This document shows, piece after piece, positions 43,856 to 53,159 of a stretch of 64,000 nt of DNA; positions within the stretch are counted from its first letter, which is position 1, and each line of letters opens with the position of its first letter. Source of the DNA: JAFNGF01 sp964567045 (GTDB lineage Bacteria > Planctomycetota > Phycisphaerae > Sedimentisphaerales > Anaerobacaceae); NCBI GenBank assembly GCA_964567045.1, contig CAZMLE010000010.1:15641-79640 (forward strand), written 5' to 3'. The notes under the pieces were generated by a model that saw nothing but the letters and a program-made list of their open reading frames with translations, did not search any database and had not been told where the DNA came from. A program made the translations under genes and the position numbers.

Positions 43856-46216
43856 TTGTCAGCGTTATTGAAAGAATTGCTTTGTCTTACAATCGGTGCA
43901 GTATGCCTTGTTCCAGCAATCGCTGGGGCACAAATAGAAATAACATCAATTTCGCAAAATGCCGAGACCGTCGGCCTGTATGAAAAGTTCGAGCTGACCT
44001 TTACCATTTCGCAAAGCTACGACAATCCCTTCGATCCGAATATAGTTGACATCACGGTTACTTTCACCGCGCCCGATGGAAATACAGCGACGATACCGGC
44101 CTTTTTTTATAAAGAATACGATTACATAAACGGGCATTATGTCAATGGACGCAATCCCTCTTGGAAAGCACGTTTTGCCCCTTCCCAAACAGGGCAGCAC
44201 AAGGTAAGCCGAATCACGATTGTTGATGAAAACGGTCCGACTGAAATTGACCCCAGCGTAACCTTCACCTGCATCGAAAGCAGCGAAAAAGGTCCTATCA
44301 GGACAGACCATCGTGATCGGTATTACTTGCGTTATGCAAATGGCTGCCCGTATTTGCCTATTGGCCATAATGTGGGCTGGCTGCCCGATGGGCCGGATGA
44401 CTGGCACGGCTACTTCACGTCAATGGGCGCCGTGGGCGAAAACTGGACCCGCATCTGGATGACTCATTTCCACAAGGGCCAAACTCTGGAATGGAGTCGG
44501 GATCACTGGAGCGGTTACTTCGAGGGCGTGGGGCGGCTCAGCCTGGAAATGGGCTGGAAGATCGACCGGATAATCGAGCTTGCTGAAGAAAATGGCATCG
44601 GCGTTCAGTTGGTCCTGCAGCATCACGGCCAATTCAGTACAACAGTAAACCCCAACTGGGACCAAAACCCCTACAATATCGCTAACGCCAATCCGGATGG
44701 CGGTTTCCTTGAAAAACCCGAATATTTCTTCACCGATAGCGAAGCTATCAGACTCACCAAGAATAAGTATCGCTATATCGTCGCCCGCTGGGGCTACTCA
44801 GGCGCCATCCTTGCCTGGGAGCTCTGGAACGAGGTTCAGTTTACCGACGGGTGGAGGAATAACCAGCGGGGCGTTGTAGCATGGCACCATGAAATGGCAG
44901 ACTACATTGCCTCGATCGACCCGTTCAATCATCCCATTACCACCAGTAGTGATACATCCGGGTTTGACGCCCTGTGGAATTTAGATAATATTGATGTGAT
45001 ACAGGTCCACCATTACGGTGCTGAAACGATAGCATTTCTGGCCAACACGGCAAATAGACTCTCCAGTTACGGAAAGCCGATCATAATGGGTGAATTCGGC
45101 GTGGGCAAGACGGGCGATATCGATGTGCCGGAGTGCAGTTACAATAGCTTGAACGAGCCGTACAAGACGCAGATGCTCGAAGCCCTTCCTCTTCACAACG
45201 GCATTTGGAGCGCGTTTCACCTTAAATCCGGCGCACACCTGTGGTGGTGGGATTGCTATATTGAAGCGCTTGACCTCTACGATGAATTCAGTGCCCTTTC
45301 GAGCTATGCTGAAGGAGAAGACCCGGCGGCTTACAACCTCTCCAAAGCAGACTTAGATACAACAGGGCTGCCTAAATGGATTTTAGTGAGCCCCGGCTTA
45401 TCAGATTTCTGGGCCATATCGACTCAGACTGAGTTTACTGTCCAACCGGACGGAACCGTACCTGGGGCTGAGAACCTTTCCGCATGGCTGCACGGCTCAT
45501 CTAAGAGCTCCTACCGATCTGATCCGACTTTCAATCTTAACCTGATGGATGGCGATGTGCTCAGAATACACGTGCAGGAGATTTCAAGCTGGGGTAAGAA
45601 CAGTTTGAGAGTGCTTGTTGACTCGCAGGAGGTTTTTTCGTCATCTTATGCAAATGGTTCGGCAAGCTTTGTAATCGAGATTCCACTTCCAGCCGGTCAG
45701 CACGCCGTGCAGGTCAAGAACACCGGACAGGACTGGTTTAATATCGCCAGTTATGAATTCATAAATACCAGCGAAGGCTGCCTCGAATCCATAGGGCTTT
45801 CCGGTGCCGACCATGCCTACATTTGGGTTCATGACGTTGGCAGCCGCTACGGCAGGACTGAGTATGGGACTTTCTCCAACGTCAGCGTCGTTCTTCGCGG
45901 TTTAGACAATGGGCTTTATGCGGTAGAGTTTCACGAGACCCGAGGTTCCGGCGGCATCATCCAAATCAACAATGTCGCTGCCGAGGGCGGCAAACTGCTT
46001 CTTGCTCTTCCCGATTTCACCAAGGATATTGCCGTAAAAGTTAAACCGCTTTGTATATTAGTTGATTTCGATGACCTTGCGGTATTCTGCAGACAGTGGC
46101 TCCAGGAAGGCCCCGACCTTGGCGCTGACCTATATGACAGCAACAACGTTGACTTGAGAGATTACAGCATATTTGCCGACTATTGGCTCGGCTGCCGCCC
46201 GGCAACCTGGCCATAA
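43856..46216 (+). CDS. Secreted cellulase-like glycoside hydrolase with DUF5060 domain and Trp-Pro tail
   Basis: From TTG 43856 (GGAGCAGGAAG just upstream) the protein has about 786 residues and a good signal peptide (MSALLKELLCLTIGAVCLVP in part). An ATG further upstream lies in a repeat tract and gives no signal peptide. Residues about 28-120 are DUF5060-like (YEKFELTFTIS). Residues about 130-480 form a TIM-barrel hydrolase related to GH5-type enzymes, with probable acid/base Glu in AWELWNEV and nucleophile Glu in IIMGEFGVG. A jelly-roll carbohydrate-binding part follows (about 500-720). The end is VDLRDYSIFADYWLGC then RPATWP, a variant of the shared tail. The substrate is unknown. Confidence 0.8.
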   Translation: MSALLKELLCLTIGAVCLVPAIAGAQIEITSISQNAETVGLYEKFELTFTISQSYDNPFDPNIVDITVTFTAPDGNTATIPAFFYKEYDYINGHYVNGRNPSWKARFAPSQTGQHKVSRITIVDENGPTEIDPSVTFTCIESSEKGPIRTDHRDRYYLRYANGCPYLPIGHNVGWLPDGPDDWHGYFTSMGAVGENWTRIWMTHFHKGQTLEWSRDHWSGYFEGVGRLSLEMGWKIDRIIELAEENGIGVQLVLQHHGQFSTTVNPNWDQNPYNIANANPDGGFLEKPEYFFTDSEAIRLTKNKYRYIVARWGYSGAILAWELWNEVQFTDGWRNNQRGVVAWHHEMADYIASIDPFNHPITTSSDTSGFDALWNLDNIDVIQVHHYGAETIAFLANTANRLSSYGKPIIMGEFGVGKTGDIDVPECSYNSLNEPYKTQMLEALPLHNGIWSAFHLKSGAHLWWWDCYIEALDLYDEFSALSSYAEGEDPAAYNLSKADLDTTGLPKWILVSPGLSDFWAISTQTEFTVQPDGTVPGAENLSAWLHGSSKSSYRSDPTFNLNLMDGDVLRIHVQEISSWGKNSLRVLVDSQEVFSSSYANGSASFVIEIPLPAGQHAVQVKNTGQDWFNIASYEFINTSEGCLESIGLSGADHAYIWVHDVGSRYGRTEYGTFSNVSVVLRGLDNGLYAVEFHETRGSGGIIQINNVAAEGGKLLLALPDFTKDIAVKVKPLCILVDFDDLAVFCRQWLQEGPDLGADLYDSNNVDLRDYSIFADYWLGCRPATWP

Positions 46217-46226
46217 AGACGCTTTT

Positions 46227-46271
46227 TAGACGGGATAACAGGATTATCCTGTAAATCCTGTCAGAAAAATA
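46227..46271 (+). repeat. GGGATAACAGGATTATCC dispersed repeat
   Basis: TTTTTAGACGGGATAACAGG continues into ATTATCCTG and a second AATCCTGTC. Nearly identical to 62577-62620, which lies inside the GH2-like gene. Confidence 0.75.
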
Positions 46272-46284
46272 CACGGCTCGTTCC

Positions 46285-47085
46285 TTACCACCAGTGTATG
46301 GGCATTCCACTGCCTCCATAGCGTCTTTCCATTTCCTTGAAATGCCTCCACTTGACGTGACCATCGGTAAATCCTATGTTGCCTCCGGTGCCTTCCCTGT
46401 CACTGCGCAGGTGGCTGGTAGTATCGTAGTATCCGGTATACTGTCCCTGCGCGCTACCGGTTATTATCCGGGCGAAATTGCCATTGGGATAGTCCTGCTT
46501 AGGAAAACCTGGGTCGCTGAGCGTCACATCAATTACGAGCTCGGCTTCAGCGGCGCCTTTCATATTTGTTGTCCTGATCCACCTTTTATTGCCGCTGCCT
46601 TGTATCTCCGGTTTCAAGCTCTTGCCTTGGTCATTGAGCGTATCTAACAGCCAGAAATAGCCCGTAACCCGGTAGGTGGCTCTTGCTCCTCCCGGATGGT
46701 GGTAGTCCCAGCAGAGCTGGCGGCTCCTCTTGTGTGTCAGATTGGAAGGACAATAAAAAACGTCTGGAGCAGGCGTAGCTTCATCGTGCGGTGCCGGTTC
46801 CAGGCCTATATTTCTCATTAGTTGTCCGGTTATGTCCCTGTCCATATCCCAGAGCCAGAAGCCGGCGCCGGGCGGAAGTTTGCCGCCCGTCTCATCGGCA
46901 TACATCAACAGACCGATCAGATGCTGGCGTACGTTGCTGGAGCATACCGACCGATTTGCCGTCTCACGAACCTTGCTAAGTGCCGGCATCAGGATAGCCA
47001 TCAACACCGCAATAATGGCAATCACCACTAAGAGTTCTATCAATGTAAAGCCGCTCTGCCTTCCCACAAAGAAGTCCTCACTCAA
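46285..47085 (-). CDS. Type II secretion/prepilin-like protein with H-X9-DG motif
   Basis: A 266-residue protein with a prepilin leader and the methylation-type helix GFTLIELLVVIAIIAVLMAI (Glu at +5), then a globular domain ending near the H-X9-DG signature common in planctomycete prepilins; the D-G of FTDGHVKWR fits. Function is pseudopilin-like, assembled by a type II/IV secretion apparatus. Planctomycetes have many such proteins per genome, each probably a surface structure subunit. It lies between two surface-protein genes. Confidence 0.85.
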   Translation of the reverse strand: MSEDFFVGRQSGFTLIELLVVIAIIAVLMAILMPALSKVRETANRSVCSSNVRQHLIGLLMYADETGGKLPPGAGFWLWDMDRDITGQLMRNIGLEPAPHDEATPAPDVFYCPSNLTHKRSRQLCWDYHHPGGARATYRVTGYFWLLDTLNDQGKSLKPEIQGSGNKRWIRTTNMKGAAEAELVIDVTLSDPGFPKQDYPNGNFARIITGSAQGQYTGYYDTTSHLRSDREGTGGNIGFTDGHVKWRHFKEMERRYGGSGMPIHWW

Positions 47086-47150
47086 AAATACCGCTTACTT
47101 ACAATGGTAGGTATTCTACCACGCAATCACTGACAACACAAGATAACAAA

Positions 47151-47195
47151 CAGGGCCTATGCCGAATGAAGAGCAGCTCAGTCAGCATAGGCCCT
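47151..47195. terminator. Hairpin with GGCCTATGC core downstream of the 1252-aa gene
   Basis: CAGGGCCTATGC and GCATAGGCCCTG form a perfect 12-bp stem. Placed 111 bases after the stop of the gene at 47306. A sibling of 51371-51410. Confidence 0.65.
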
Positions 47196-47305
47196 GAAGT
47201 AGTGTTAGGGTTTAGCCCTGAGTTTACTGCGGGATCCTACGCTTGCCCGCCATACGTCTGGCGGGTAAATGCCAGCGTCGCCTAAACATTCGCAGCAGAC
47301 TGCGA

Positions 47306-50300
47306 TTACGGCCACAAGAGCTCTTCCAGCCACGAATCAGCTAACTCGGCAAAATCCTTGAAGTTAACCACACCATCCTCGTGCATATCAGCCGGTATCG
47401 AGAATGGCGCAGTGCGCCCGGCAAGCCATGCAACTTCAGCCCGAGTTAGCGCACGCTTGTAGATGCGGAACTCATCGAGCACACCCACATAGCCAGCGTC
47501 AGCAACGTACTGCGACCTACCGAGCCAGTTGTTGGTGGTCCCGCCGAGATCGCTTGGGCTGAGCGTCGCCTGGGTGTTCTGAGCAACGACTGAGCCGTCC
47601 TGATAAAGTGTAATTGTGTCCTTGCCTGCGTCGATCGTCACAGCCACGTGGTGCCACCCGCTGGGCAGCGTGCCGGGGGCGGTAACCATCTGTTCTGGGG
47701 CTCCGCCACCCTGCGTAGTAATAGCGAAACGCATCTCGCCAATCGTGCCAATCCGCGGCGATAGGAACATGTAGACAGTCTCGCCGGTGCCGAAATCAAA
47801 GATCCGCTGCCACGCACCACCAGCGTTCGGAAAGCTCGCCCATATCGCAAAAGTGCAGTTGTAAAGCTGCCCAATGAGCGGGCCGATCGGCACCTCCACA
47901 TAATCATCGGTGCCGTCAAACCGCAATGCACCGCCGTCGTGCCCGGTCACCCATTGTGTGTCGCCCACGAGTGTGCCGTTGTTAGCATTAACGGAGGAAT
48001 CAACGGCAGTACTACCGAAGCCGTCATCAAACTTCCAGTGCCCCACCAGATCGGCATTGCCAGGCTGAACGGGTGCAACAATAAGGCCAGTGTTAAGCCA
48101 CCGCTCGGCCAGGACCACAACGTCGTCGTAGTCCACAACACAGTTGCCATTCAAATCAGCAGCCGGCTGCAGAAGCGAAGGCACGCATCTGGCCGGGTAC
48201 AGCCTGATATCATCAAAGTACAAAGTGCCTGCGCCACCAGTTTGTGGAGCGGTCCTATTACCAACGCCGATATACATCTTCTTGACACTTGATAGGTTCA
48301 CGCCAGCAGTGGCGAAATCCTTAAGGTCGATATTCCACTCCTGCCAGGGGGTTGAGAGCACGGCGTCCGGATCCGCCTTGGTGACAACCTTGCTTTTGCC
48401 GAGACTGTCTTCCACCGCCACGTACAGCAGCGCAGCGGAATTGCCGGCATCGCCATAGAACCACAGTGTCAACGCCTTAACGCCCTTTCTGGTCCAGTCC
48501 TGTGGCGCAGGCCACTCCCGCTGGGTCTCTGAGTACCAGGCTTTGCCGGCGGCACCGCTATTGTCGTAAGTGAATGGCATCGACTGGGCGCTGCCATGAA
48601 CGATAGTTCGCTCCGCAAAGGGAGGTTGAGCGTAACCCACAGCCGAGCCGCTGCCGTTACCAGGATAGCCGGGTGCCGGCTCGGTGTATCCCCATCCGTC
48701 ACGCCAGGTCTGGAATATCCTGTTGCCAATATTGTCAGTGTAGCCCTCGAAATCGTCGACGATGAGATAGTCCGCTATTGTAAAGCTCCAGATTCTGCCT
48801 TTGCTGATCGTTGCATCGGTATTATACTCATCGATTCGCCAGTAATAAGTCTTGCCCCACTGGAGACCGTCAGGCAGAGTATACGTGTTTGGATCCTGTC
48901 GGCCGCGATATATGCCGGTGGTATCGGATGTGCCTGCGTTTCCTACAGCGTTCGCATCGGTGCCAAAGTATACATCATGCTTAGCTGCGTTATCTCCCGG
49001 CGACCAGCCAAGGGGCGTGGCGTGCTCCATATCCGGTGTTGAGCCATCAGGTGGCATCGGGTTCCAGGCAAGCGTCGGGCCTCTCATCACCTTGCCGATC
49101 TGGGCCTGTGACATCGGATAGTTGTAGATGCGGAAGTCGTCCAAAGAACCCATATAGTACGCATCGTCGGCATACTGTGACCTAGCGAGCCAGTTGTTGG
49201 CGGTCACGCCGAGATCTTTTGGGCTGAGCGCGGCTTGCGTGTTCTGACCAACGACCTCGCCGTCCAGATACAATGTAATGGTGCGCATGCTTGCATTGAT
49301 CGTCACGGCCACATGGTGCCACCCGCTGGGTAGTGTAGCGTCATCATCTATCTGGATCTCGCCGGTGCCGCCGGTCGTAGTGATGGCAAAACGCATCGGG
49401 TCGATATAGTATATGCGGGGCGTGAGAAACATGTAAACATTCGGGTCGCTGCCGAAATCGAACATGTGCTGCCAGGCGCCGCCGGAGTTCGCGAAGTTCG
49501 CCCATGTCATAAAAGTTGAGCTGGAAAGCTGCCCGATGAGCGCACCGATGGGTAGCTCCACATAATCATCGCGGCCGTCGAATGCCAATGCACCGCCGCT
49601 GTAACCAGGTACCCACTGCGGATTCCCTCCTAATGTGCCATGATGGTTATAGCCGGACGAATCAAGAACAATAGTCCCGCAACTGGTACCATCAAGCTTC
49701 CACCAGCCCACAAGATTGGGGTCTGCAGTCGGTATCGTAGGCACCGTTCTGAAGCTCCATACATCGCCCTTGGTAACCGAGTTATCGGTATTGCGCTCAT
49801 TGATACGCCAATAATAAACCGTGTCGTATGCGAGGGCTGGAAGCGGATATGTCAGAGTGGTCTGGTTGCCCTTATACTCCGGTGAAGATGTGGTCGCGTT
49901 GGCGACGGCAGTTTGGCTGGTGCCGAAGAACACAAGGTGCGACTTCGCCTTGGCGCCAGGACTCCAGGCGAGGTCGGCATTGGTGGAAACACATTCGGCG
50001 CCATTTGACGGGCTGGGACCCCAGGCAGTCAACGGTATTGGCGTAAAGCTCCAGACATCACCCTTCCACAACTTATCGGGGTGAGCATCATTGACCTCAT
50101 CGATACGCCAGTAATAAGTTGTGCCGGGAATAAGATCAGTAACAGTAAAACTATTAAGATCCTGTCGTCCTTTATAGATATCAGGTGTCAATATAGTGGC
50201 ATTATTCACATCGGCCAGACTTGTACCGATATACACGTCATGCTTGGCAGCATAGTCCCCGGATAGCCATTGAAGAAGGTTTGGCGTCACCTTGGCGCCA

Positions 50301-51064
50301 TCGGCCGGGACCGGATCGTGGGCCTTGAGCCTTACAATGACCTCAAGCCTGAAATCATCGAACGCTATGTAACCAAGAGCGGTACTATAGGTGGCATGGC
50401 GAAGCCCAACCATCAGCGGCAAACCATCAAAATCGTCCCGCGTCTTAGGTGAGCAGGACATCTCGGTCCAGGTTATACCATCGGCACTGGTCCTGAAATG
50501 GAAGACATTGCCTTTGCGCTCGAGTTGAAGCCACGGGTCCAAGCTCCATTGCTTGCCGTTGTTACACCCCCACGCCTCGTTCCGTACATCATCGTTGGCC
50601 TGCCAAATGAAATTGCCACAGCTCCAGATGGGGAAGTAATCTATGGTGACCCAGTCTTCACCGGGGCCGGCATCATCGCGGAAAGCCCGGGCCATTAGAC
50701 CGCCATCGTTGTGAAAGACCGGGTCAGTTTGGGTACCAGCATAGTCGCTGACTCTGACCGTGGCGATGAAATCGCCTTTAACAACCTTGTACAGAAATGG
50801 ACCCAGTGGAGTCCATGGCTCAGCCCAAACCCCATTCGCTGAACTCAGGAAAAGTTGCCCCGGACGATCCATGGATGCATTGAGAGCATCAACGGTCTCG
50901 CCTGGTAACAGCCCGAAGAAGTCGTCCCAGATGGTTCCGGCAACACCATTGGCAACGTAGTCATGAGGTGTGTTGAAATCATCGATGAACACCTCCGCCT
51001 GCACCGCGGCGCCGCTAGCCAGCACCACAGCAGAAAAAGCCACGTAAATCAACTTTCTACACAT
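47306..51064 (-). CDS. Secreted 1252-residue LamG/DUF1349 protein with dockerin-like Trp-Pro tail
   Basis: A signal peptide (MCRKLIYVAFS) is followed by a DUF1349/beta-xylosidase-like concanavalin domain (about 25-245), homologous to the PEP-CTERM protein at 51435. Then come two FN3-like modules (about 250-440), LamG (about 445-660), another FN3-like module (about 665-755) and jelly-roll (about 755-960). A half-dockerin (about 965-995, DLNGNCVVDYDDVVVLAERWL in part), a second LamG (about 1000-1215) and the tail VVNFKDFAELADSWLEELL then WP complete it. The tail begins with a D-x-H-x-D-G-x-V-N-x-x-D calcium-loop-like string. AAGGAGG precedes the ATG. Glycan binding at the surface is inferred. 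Confidence 0.85.
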   Translation of the reverse strand: MCRKLIYVAFSAVVLASGAAVQAEVFIDDFNTPHDYVANGVAGTIWDDFFGLLPGETVDALNASMDRPGQLFLSSANGVWAEPWTPLGPFLYKVVKGDFIATVRVSDYAGTQTDPVFHNDGGLMARAFRDDAGPGEDWVTIDYFPIWSCGNFIWQANDDVRNEAWGCNNGKQWSLDPWLQLERKGNVFHFRTSADGITWTEMSCSPKTRDDFDGLPLMVGLRHATYSTALGYIAFDDFRLEVIVRLKAHDPVPADGAKVTPNLLQWLSGDYAAKHDVYIGTSLADVNNATILTPDIYKGRQDLNSFTVTDLIPGTTYYWRIDEVNDAHPDKLWKGDVWSFTPIPLTAWGPSPSNGAECVSTNADLAWSPGAKAKSHLVFFGTSQTAVANATTSSPEYKGNQTTLTYPLPALAYDTVYYWRINERNTDNSVTKGDVWSFRTVPTIPTADPNLVGWWKLDGTSCGTIVLDSSGYNHHGTLGGNPQWVPGYSGGALAFDGRDDYVELPIGALIGQLSSSTFMTWANFANSGGAWQHMFDFGSDPNVYMFLTPRIYYIDPMRFAITTTGGTGEIQIDDDATLPSGWHHVAVTINASMRTITLYLDGEVVGQNTQAALSPKDLGVTANNWLARSQYADDAYYMGSLDDFRIYNYPMSQAQIGKVMRGPTLAWNPMPPDGSTPDMEHATPLGWSPGDNAAKHDVYFGTDANAVGNAGTSDTTGIYRGRQDPNTYTLPDGLQWGKTYYWRIDEYNTDATISKGRIWSFTIADYLIVDDFEGYTDNIGNRIFQTWRDGWGYTEPAPGYPGNGSGSAVGYAQPPFAERTIVHGSAQSMPFTYDNSGAAGKAWYSETQREWPAPQDWTRKGVKALTLWFYGDAGNSAALLYVAVEDSLGKSKVVTKADPDAVLSTPWQEWNIDLKDFATAGVNLSSVKKMYIGVGNRTAPQTGGAGTLYFDDIRLYPARCVPSLLQPAADLNGNCVVDYDDVVVLAERWLNTGLIVAPVQPGNADLVGHWKFDDGFGSTAVDSSVNANNGTLVGDTQWVTGHDGGALRFDGTDDYVEVPIGPLIGQLYNCTFAIWASFPNAGGAWQRIFDFGTGETVYMFLSPRIGTIGEMRFAITTQGGGAPEQMVTAPGTLPSGWHHVAVTIDAGKDTITLYQDGSVVAQNTQATLSPSDLGGTTNNWLGRSQYVADAGYVGVLDEFRIYKRALTRAEVAWLAGRTAPFSIPADMHEDGVVNFKDFAELADSWLEELLWP

Positions 51065-51370
51065 AGTATTCCTCCTTTGAAAACAGTTATGATAACCATG
51101 CTACGGAATCATACACCATTTGCAACCCTCTGTAAGAGAGTATAACTCGTCTATTTGACAAATGCCACAAACATCCCTTCGAGGCAACTTGTCCTGCCTG
51201 ACCGATGATGTCGAGGCGTTTGGAGGTTAACGGCTGACGCACGACTCTAATGAAGAAAGGTCCATCAGTGTGTTGGCGATGGACGTTGGGGCCATGCCGG
51301 AATAGCAGGCGCGGTCTCGCCGAAAATGCGTTGCGCCCAAACCGCTGGGAACCACATCTGTCCAGAAACA

Positions 51371-51410
51371 CTTGGGGCCTACACTGAATATATCAGCTTA
51401 GGCCCCCAAG
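51371..51410. terminator. Hairpin with GGCCTA core downstream of the PEP-CTERM gene
   Basis: CTTGGGGCCTA and TAGGCCCCCAAG pair with one bulged base, with CACTGA/TCAGCT next to the loop. It lies 25 bases after the PEP-CTERM stop at 51435. Confidence 0.7.
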
Positions 51411-51434
51411 GATCCAACCCAAAATTCACTCTTC

Positions 51435-52340
51435 TCAGCCGTGTTTCCTGCGAATCAGAGCCAATCCACCCAAACCGAGCAGAGCAATTGTTGCCGGCTC
51501 AGGAACAATGCTGAAGTTGTCAAAATCCATGGTGCCGATCCATTCTCCAGTGTAGTTGGCGTGAAAGATGCCAACCTGGAGTCCTGCGGGCAGATCGTCA
51601 CGGACAAGACCGGCTTCCAGACCAGGCAAAGAAGCCCAGGTAACGCCATCGGCACTAGTACTGAAGTAAAAGGTATCGCCTTTGCGTTCAAGCTGTAGAA
51701 ACGGGTCGCAGGGATAACCCTTGATGCCACTTTCCGTGCTTGCGCCGTTGATGGTGTCACGGATATGGTTGCCGACGCCCCAGACAGGGAAGTAAGTCAG
51801 ATAGACCCAGTTTTCATTCGCTCCTATTTCGTCTGGGTTGGGTGCACGGGCCATCAGACCGCCGACGTTATGCCAGAACTGGTCGCTTGAGACAACTTCC
51901 ACTTGCGCGAGAAAGTCGCCCGTGACGTTCTTGTACAGGAACGGGCCTGTGTTGCTCTGGTCTGCCCATCCGCCACCTGAACTTGTAATTCTGAGTACTC
52001 CATTAGCAACAGGTGTATCCAGCGGAGTCCCAGGTTGCCATGCCTGCAATTTACCTGCCTCGCCCATACCGGCATTGAAAGTATCAACGAAGTTGTAGGC
52101 CTCCATTGTTGCCATTTTGCCGCTATCCAGGTCGGGTAGTGACTGGTAACCATCCCAGGTGCCGATAGTCCAAGGACCGCCAGGATATGCCTGTCCGATT
52201 GATTCTGAATACCAGCCCTGATAATTGATTCTATCCCAGTTGTCCATCATGGCGTGGTCGAAGTTATCAGAGAACACCAGTGCCTGCGATGTCCCCACCA
52301 GGCCCAACACCAAAACAACAGCCATCAACTTTTTGCACAT
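51435..52340 (-). CDS. PEP-CTERM protein with DUF1349-like domain
   Basis: From ATG 52340 (AAGGAAGGAGG lies 6 bases upstream; eight extra residues encoded upstream are unlikely) the protein has 301 residues: MCKKL-type signal peptide, DUF1349/xylosidase-like jelly-roll (about 100-270) and the sorting tail VPEPATIALLGLGGLALIRR then KHG. The domain is homologous to the N-terminal domain of the neighbour at 47306. No catalytic motif is visible. The PEP-CTERM tail implies exosortase-dependent display. Its promoter candidate lies at 52640-52611. Confidence 0.88.
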   Translation of the reverse strand: MCKKLMAVVLVLGLVGTSQALVFSDNFDHAMMDNWDRINYQGWYSESIGQAYPGGPWTIGTWDGYQSLPDLDSGKMATMEAYNFVDTFNAGMGEAGKLQAWQPGTPLDTPVANGVLRITSSGGGWADQSNTGPFLYKNVTGDFLAQVEVVSSDQFWHNVGGLMARAPNPDEIGANENWVYLTYFPVWGVGNHIRDTINGASTESGIKGYPCDPFLQLERKGDTFYFSTSADGVTWASLPGLEAGLVRDDLPAGLQVGIFHANYTGEWIGTMDFDNFSIVPEPATIALLGLGGLALIRRKHG

Positions 52341-52610
52341 AACATCCTCCTTCCTTAAACCCACACTCTAATTCGGTACGAGATCAAAAACAGCACTGCG
52401 TTTCCCAACACGCATACACAACGTGCCTGCCGCAGCGCCAAACAATTCCCACGTTACTCTGCGCCTCTCGAACAACACGCCGAAAGACACATCACACACT
52501 CCTTGTGTGCACTTGCCACACTCTCCCGTCGCACCCAGCTATTAATCTTAGTTCGTCAAAGGTGCCAAACACGGTTTATGTGGATGGAACCCACCAACTC
52601 CAATAGCCCA

Positions 52611-52640
52611 TTTATACTAAATTACCTATTTTTATGTCAA
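52611..52640 (-). promoter_or_regulatory. Sigma-70 promoter upstream of the PEP-CTERM protein at 51435
   Basis: TTGACA at 52640-52635, 18-base spacer, TATAAA at 52616-52611 followed by T. Leader to the ATG about 265 bases. Confidence 0.75.
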
Positions 52641-53039
52641 CAACAATTCTCCGAAATCAACAGATTTCTTTAATAATTCTTCCCAAGAACGGCCAATCTC
52701 CGAATTTGGATAGAAAGCCCAGCCCGTCAGCCCAAGATGACCAGCGGCCTGCAAATCCGGGAGCGCTCACTGCCGAGCCTTCACACTGACAATGCGAGGG
52801 TGTAGGATTGCAACTTCTTGTCAAAGCGCTACTTACAGGTACTAACCGAGAAATTTAGCCAATGCCTGGGGGTGATTTGCGAACCGACCTTGCTTGGTTA
52901 TTCGGGCTACTGGTGTCACTGTTGTTCCGTAACTGAGCTTCTTGTGGCAATCTACTCCGAAATAAGTCTTCATAATGCAATTCTCTGACTAAAACCTTGT
53001 TACTGTTGATTGGTGATGCTAAGTACAATACCAATAGAG

Positions 53040-53159
53040 GCGCACTATCGAATGGCGGTGCTTTAGGGCGTTTCTGCCTTCCGACCCTGCGTTTTGGGCA
53101 GAAATCAAGGATTTTGTATTTGCCTATTCTGGTAAGGAACCGCCATTCGGTGCACTATG
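53040..53159. repeat. Nested inverted repeat, about 120 bp
   Basis: Outer arms GCGCACTATCGAATGGCGGT and ACCGCCATTCGGTGCACTAT pair with a few mismatches. An inner arm, TTTCTGCC at 53071, pairs with GGGCAGAAA at 53096. Could be a small non-autonomous element or a structured RNA. Confidence 0.55.
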
